A stretch of 64,000 bases of DNA, taken from assembly GCF_000971335.1 (NCBI RefSeq), contig NZ_JZJL01000028.1, positions 1 to 64,000 of the forward strand. The letters are read 5' to 3'. How positions within the stretch are numbered: position 1 is the first letter of the stretch; every line of letters starts with the position of its first letter. A program made the position numbers and the translations under genes. Shown piece after piece: positions 60,025 to 64,000 of this stretch. Source of the stretch: Chromobacterium vaccinii (lineage in GTDB: Bacteria > Pseudomonadota > Gammaproteobacteria > Burkholderiales > Chromobacteriaceae). The notes beneath the pieces were generated by a model that ran no database searches, was not told the DNA's origin, and was given only the letters and a program-made list of their open reading frames with translations.

Positions 60025-62286
60025 TCAAGACTCCTTCAGGCGGCGCGCCGCCAGCGCCTTGAACAGGCGCAGGATGGCGAAGGAGAAGATCAGCACCGCC
60101 AGCGCGGACAGCGCCGCCAGCAACACCGGATGGGCCGACAGGAACAGCCAGACCCAGGTCCACAGCGGCAGGCTGCCGACGTAATACACCGGCCCCAATT
60201 GCTGGCTGTCGATGTTGTCGCCGCGAATCAGCACCGCGCTGCCAGCCATCTGCGCCACCTTGCCGTCGTCCGACAGCGCGCCGGTGGCGGCGCTCATCGC
60301 GTCCGGCTCGCTGCCGGTGACGATCACCACGCTGCGGCCGCTGGCCAGCGGCGACTCCAGGCCCAGTATCGCCCCTAATCTTCCCTTGGCGGAAAAGTCA
60401 GCCTGGCCGCTGACGCGGCCGCCGCCCGACAAGCCAAGCGCCGGCTCCTGGGACAAGGCGTTGCCCTTCCCTTCCGCCACTTTGCGCTCGCTCCCCTCCA
60501 GAGTGGTGGGCAGCTTGTCGCGCCAGACCTTGAGCAGCTCCAGATCTCGGGCGTTGCCGACCACCAGCAGATCCTTGTTTTTGACGCTGTCCAGCCTCCC
60601 CTCGTCCACCAGCCGGTAACGCAGCGCCGGATAGCCGGTGGATTGCCCCATATTGCCCATCACATTGAGAAAAGCGCCGATGTCCTGCTGCGCCGGCCGC
60701 CTGGGCAGCACCACCGCGGTGTCCGACAAATCGGCCATGCGGGTGAACGGATAGCCTGACGCGGCGAACAAGCCCAGATTCGGCAGCGCCGCGTAATGCG
60801 GATAGGCGCTGAAATCGATGGTGGAGTCCGGATCGATCGCCGCGCGGTTGCCATCCGCCAGGTTGTTGGCGCACTCGCCCTGTTTTTCCGCCGCGAACAC
60901 GTACTGGAACTGCATCTCGTTGCGGCTGCCGACGCGGAACGGCGGCAGCAGGATGCGGTCGATATTGCTGAGCAGGCCGTTATCCAGCACCGGCAGGCGC
61001 AGGCTGGTCTGGGTGCTGCCCAGTCCGCTGGCGTTGAGGTTCAGGCTTTGCACGAACAACTCATTGATCCCGATGTTCAAGCGGGATCCCGCGGATTGCT
61101 GCTGGCCGGTGTAACGGAACTTCAGATCCAGCGGAATGCCGCGGCTGCCCCAGGTGAACAGATCCCCCGGCACGCGGAAGGACACGCGTATCGGCGCCGG
61201 CTGCTGGCCCGTGGCCTGCAGATCGCGCGGATTGTCCACCAGCTCGCCCAGTTTGGTGGGCCGGTCCGGCCGCACCCAGTTTGGCGCGTCGTACGGTTGG
61301 CGCGGCGCGTCCAGCTTCATTCCGCGCACCGTCACCTGGGCGCCGCTCATCCCGGCCTGGCCCAGCACCAGCGCGTCGGTGGCCAGCTGCAGGTCCTTGT
61401 CGTCTCGCCCCAGGATCAACAGCAGCTTGCGTTCCGGCCGCTCCGGATGCGGCATGATGCTGATGGTGGGCGCAGATACCGGCGGCAGCTTGGCCAGGAA
61501 GTCCGGCCTCTGGGCGTTGGTTGCGTAAACGATGGCGTGCTGCGCCGCCGGCAAGCTGTTGAACGCGGCGGTATAGCGCACGCCGCGCCACCCAGCCTGG
61601 GCGCCGAACCACGACGCCAGCTCGCCCGCGGCCTGCAGCGCGGTTGTCGAGGGGCGCGCGGCGAAGGCGAACGGCAGCTTCAGCGGCGAAAAGTCGCGCC
61701 TGTCGAAGAAAGGCTCGGGAAAATAGCCGAGATCGTTGGCGAAGGGCAGCGCCTGCACTATCAGCTGCAATTCGCTGGCATTGCTGATTTCCGCCCACAG
61801 GCTGCTGTGGGTTTCGTCCTCGCAGCGATTGGTGTAATGGCCGATCAAGCGGAATTTCAGCTGGTTGAAATTGGCCAGCAGCCGCGGGTCCAGCGGCAGG
61901 GTCAGCTGCTGCGGCTTGCCGCCCTGCTCTTTCGGCAAGGCCAGCACCGACACCACCTCGTCGTTGAGCAGCACCTGCACATGCGATAGATCGGCCAGCA
62001 TCGCCGGCGAAAAGGTGTAGCGCAGACGCAGCGTCAGGCCGGTGATCACTTCATCGCCGCGGCTGCCGAAGCCTACGCCCGCCAGGCTGTTGTCGCCGCG
62101 CATTTTCAGCGGGTAGCCGGCGCCCATCTGCTTGAAGCTGAGCGTGCGGGTGGAAACCAGCGCCGCCGATGCGGCCGGCTCGGACGCGGAGATTTTTCCC
62201 TCGGCTTTGAGCGGCGTCGTCTGCGCCGCCAGCAACAGCCCGGTCAGGAATATCGACAGAGGTTTTCTCGGTATGCGCATGGTCAT
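60025..62286 (-). CDS. bcsB: Cellulose synthase regulatory subunit BcsB
   Basis: 753 residues. A signal peptide, then the periplasmic carbohydrate-binding and flavodoxin-like domains that guide the glucan, with a C-terminal membrane anchor (WVWLFLSAHPVLLAALSALAVLIFSFAILRL) that completes the BcsA channel. Family blocks include YFPEPFFDRRDFSPLKLPFA and the strand pairs around GVRYTAAFNSLP. The start overlaps the bcsA stop by 4 bases (ATGA). Stoichiometric with BcsA in the synthase. Confidence 0.95.
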   Translation of the reverse strand: MTMRIPRKPLSIFLTGLLLAAQTTPLKAEGKISASEPAASAALVSTRTLSFKQMGAGYPLKMRGDNSLAGVGFGSRGDEVITGLTLRLRYTFSPAMLADLSHVQVLLNDEVVSVLALPKEQGGKPQQLTLPLDPRLLANFNQLKFRLIGHYTNRCEDETHSSLWAEISNASELQLIVQALPFANDLGYFPEPFFDRRDFSPLKLPFAFAARPSTTALQAAGELASWFGAQAGWRGVRYTAAFNSLPAAQHAIVYATNAQRPDFLAKLPPVSAPTISIMPHPERPERKLLLILGRDDKDLQLATDALVLGQAGMSGAQVTVRGMKLDAPRQPYDAPNWVRPDRPTKLGELVDNPRDLQATGQQPAPIRVSFRVPGDLFTWGSRGIPLDLKFRYTGQQQSAGSRLNIGINELFVQSLNLNASGLGSTQTSLRLPVLDNGLLSNIDRILLPPFRVGSRNEMQFQYVFAAEKQGECANNLADGNRAAIDPDSTIDFSAYPHYAALPNLGLFAASGYPFTRMADLSDTAVVLPRRPAQQDIGAFLNVMGNMGQSTGYPALRYRLVDEGRLDSVKNKDLLVVGNARDLELLKVWRDKLPTTLEGSERKVAEGKGNALSQEPALGLSGGGRVSGQADFSAKGRLGAILGLESPLASGRSVVIVTGSEPDAMSAATGALSDDGKVAQMAGSAVLIRGDNIDSQQLGPVYYVGSLPLWTWVWLFLSAHPVLLAALSALAVLIFSFAILRLFKALAARRLKES

Positions 62287-64000
62287 TTGCTATCCCGATA
62301 GATATGCGGCTGCCGCGGCAGCAAGCTGCCCAGCCAGCTCCAAAAGCCCATCCAGCGGCCGCTGCGGACGGTGAGCGGCAAAGCCGCCTGCAGCAGCAAC
62401 TGCCACAGGCTGCGGCCGCCCATGCGCCAGATGTCCCAGGCGCCGCCCAAGGGCGTGCCCTCATGCTCGCGCTCGGCGGTTCGCTGCCAGGCATCGGGGC
62501 GGCCGAACGTGCATTGCACCAGCGCCATCTCGTCTTCCAGGCTCAGGCCGACGAAGCGCACGCTCAAACGGCCATCCTTGGAAAACACCAGCCGGCAAGG
62601 CAGCGCGTAACTGCGGCCGCCGCATCGCATCGACACTGTCAAACCGGCGTTCTGCTTCAGCCTCAAATGCAAACCTTCCGGCAGCGCCAGCGCCATGCCG
62701 CCCTCGGAGTAATCCAGGGTATGGCAGGGATAGACCTTGCCATCCGGCAGATGCAGCGACACCGGCAGCCGGCTTTGCACCCGGTGCGACACCCGCACCT
62801 GGCGCAATTCGCGCGCCACCGCCAGCGCCACGCCGAGCAGCAGCGTGTTGTAAGCCACCCAGCACAGGTTCACCACCACGGTGCCGACCTCGTCGGCGGG
62901 ACCGGTCCAGGCCCGATAGACGCCGAACCCCACGCCCAGCAGATTCAGCGCCAACAACACCAGGTAAGGCTTGGTGATGCTCCAGTCGACATGGTCCTCT
63001 TCCACCACCCCGCCCTTGGCGGTGACGTTGAACTTGCCCAGGCCGGGAAACAACAGCGCCACGGTTGTGGGCAGCGTGATGTACCAGGCCAGCACCGTCT
63101 CGTAGACCTCGCCCCAGAACGAACGGCGGAATTCGCCGTGCATCCGCGAATTGGACATCACCGAAAACACCATGTGCGGCACCACATACAACACCAGCCC
63201 CAATGCCGGCGCGTAGATGGTATAGGCGTGAAACAACAGGAAAGCCAAGGGCGCGGTGAGGAACACCAGCCGCGGTATGCCGTACAGGAAGTGCATCATG
63301 GCGTTGAGGTAGCAAAAGCGCTGCCCCAGCGTCAGCCCCCTGCCAAGCAACGGATTGTCGCTGCGAAAAATCTGCGCCATGCCCCGCGCCCAGCGGATGC
63401 GCTGGCCGACATGGGCGGACAGGCTTTCCGTGGCCAGCCCCGCCGCCTGCACCATATTGATATAGGCCGAGCGATAGCCGCGCCGATGCATTTTCAACGA
63501 GGTGTGCGCGTCCTCGGTGACGGTTTCCACTGCGATGCCGCCCACCGACAACAGCGCTTCGCGCCGCAGCACCGCGCATGAGCCGCAGAAAAAGGACGCG
63601 TTCCACAAATCGTTGCCGTCCTGCACTCGTCCGTAGAACAACTCTCCCTCATTGGGCACCTCGCCGCGGGTATCCAGATTGCGCTCGAACGGATCATCGG
63701 AGAAAAAATGGTGCGGCGTCTGCACCAGCGCCAGCTTGTCGTCCTTGAGAAAGCCGCCCATCGTGTTGTGCAAAAAAGAGCGAGTAGGAATATGGTCGCA
63801 ATCGAAGATGGCGACGAAGCTGGCGTCGGTGACCCCCAGCGCATGATTGATATTGCCGGCCTTGGCGTGCTTGTGTTCGCGGCGGACGATGTAGCCGACG
63901 CCAGCCTGTTTGGCGAATTCGCGTATCTCGTCGCGCGTGCCGTCATCCAGAATGTGCACCCGCAGCTTGCCGGGCGGCCAGTCCATGCTCATCGCCGCGA
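62283..64000 (-). CDS. bcsA: Cellulose synthase catalytic subunit BcsA (partial at right edge)
   Basis: The 3' 572 codons; the 5' part lies beyond the window. A processive GT2 glycosyltransferase using UDP-glucose: AIFDCDHIP (DxD), VTEDAHTSLKMH (TED) and QRIRWARGM (QxxRW) are all intact, followed by channel helices and a C-terminal PilZ domain with RVQSRLPV (RxxxR) and DYSEGGMAL (D/NxSxxG) for c-di-GMP. The enzyme is activated by c-di-GMP. It is the first gene seen of the bcsA-B-Z-C operon. Any bcsQ or bcsR would lie upstream, outside the window. Confidence 0.96.
   Translation of the reverse strand, partial: AAMSMDWPPGKLRVHILDDGTRDEIREFAKQAGVGYIVRREHKHAKAGNINHALGVTDASFVAIFDCDHIPTRSFLHNTMGGFLKDDKLALVQTPHHFFSDDPFERNLDTRGEVPNEGELFYGRVQDGNDLWNASFFCGSCAVLRREALLSVGGIAVETVTEDAHTSLKMHRRGYRSAYINMVQAAGLATESLSAHVGQRIRWARGMAQIFRSDNPLLGRGLTLGQRFCYLNAMMHFLYGIPRLVFLTAPLAFLLFHAYTIYAPALGLVLYVVPHMVFSVMSNSRMHGEFRRSFWGEVYETVLAWYITLPTTVALLFPGLGKFNVTAKGGVVEEDHVDWSITKPYLVLLALNLLGVGFGVYRAWTGPADEVGTVVVNLCWVAYNTLLLGVALAVARELRQVRVSHRVQSRLPVSLHLPDGKVYPCHTLDYSEGGMALALPEGLHLRLKQNAGLTVSMRCGGRSYALPCRLVFSKDGRLSVRFVGLSLEDEMALVQCTFGRPDAWQRTAEREHEGTPLGGAWDIWRMGGRSLWQLLLQAALPLTVRSGRWMGFWSWLGSLLPRQPHIYRDSK

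Noticed and set aside
1-64000. CRISPR array
   Set aside because: No regularly spaced short direct repeats seen; the only regular array is the in-frame 108-bp coding repeat.

Overview
The window is GC-rich, densely packed DNA of bacterial type. It most resembles a betaproteobacterium of the Neisseriales (Chromobacterium-like). That assignment is inferred from the gene set: a cellulose locus of the bcsABZC plus bcsEFG kind, a dsdA/dsdC pair of the E. coli type, a probable type III effector with its chaperone, a PAAR-linked effector module, and many c-di-GMP, chemotaxis and partner-switch proteins. Part of the window (about 36.7-43.6 kb) is clearly more AT-rich, has different codon use and holds mostly unknown or mobile-type genes; it looks like an acquired island next to valS.

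Layout. 0-6.4 kb: the end of an unknown gene, an NCS1 permease, a membrane PAS-GGDEF diguanylate cyclase, a periplasmic cupin, a YccA/Bax-inhibitor-1 protein and tRNA-Leu(UAG). 6.6-14.2 kb: a minus-strand signalling operon (methyl-accepting protein, STAS protein, response regulator/PP2C phosphatase/ATPase, and a very large hybrid histidine kinase with one degenerate receiver). 14.5-20.8 kb: D-serine dehydratase with its DsdC-type regulator, a PHA-depolymerase-like hydrolase followed by a phasin-like protein, a phosphopantetheinyl transferase, a secreted protein made of 36-residue tandem repeats, and CsaA. 20.9-25.9 kb: an AraC regulator, a Gfa-like protein, and a set of minus-strand genes that looks like a small oxidative biosynthetic cluster (P450, haem-oxygenase-like protein, ferritin-like diiron protein, hotdog thioesterase).

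26.6-36.5 kb: a four-PAS soluble chemoreceptor, a Vgb-like beta-propeller, a 59-residue gene, a decayed BRO-gene fragment, a berberine-bridge-type flavoprotein, ChaA, an epoxide-hydrolase-like enzyme, an Rrf2 regulator and a PhzF-like isomerase. A MITE-like element lies between the epoxide hydrolase and the Rrf2 gene, and REP-like hairpins occur at the ends of two genes. 36.8-43.6 kb (AT-rich island): a secreted unknown; a BRO-type antirepressor preceded by what looks like a C4-type antisense RNA; a PAAR protein, SLT-fold lytic enzyme and periplasmic immunity-like protein in tight order; a PIN-like protein with an HTH-like partner; and a polytopic membrane protein.

43.6-64 kb: valS, a His-rich amidohydrolase, an orphan periplasmic binding protein, then the cellulose locus. 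bcsE-F-G run on the plus strand and bcsA-B-Z-C plus a small secreted protein run toward them on the minus strand. A CesT-type chaperone and a putative cysteine-protease-fold type III effector sit between the two cellulose arms. The bcs genes would make, export and phosphoethanolamine-decorate cellulose under c-di-GMP control, and several other window genes (the GGDEF protein, the PAS receptors) could feed into that decision; this last link is inference. bcsA runs off the right edge of the window.
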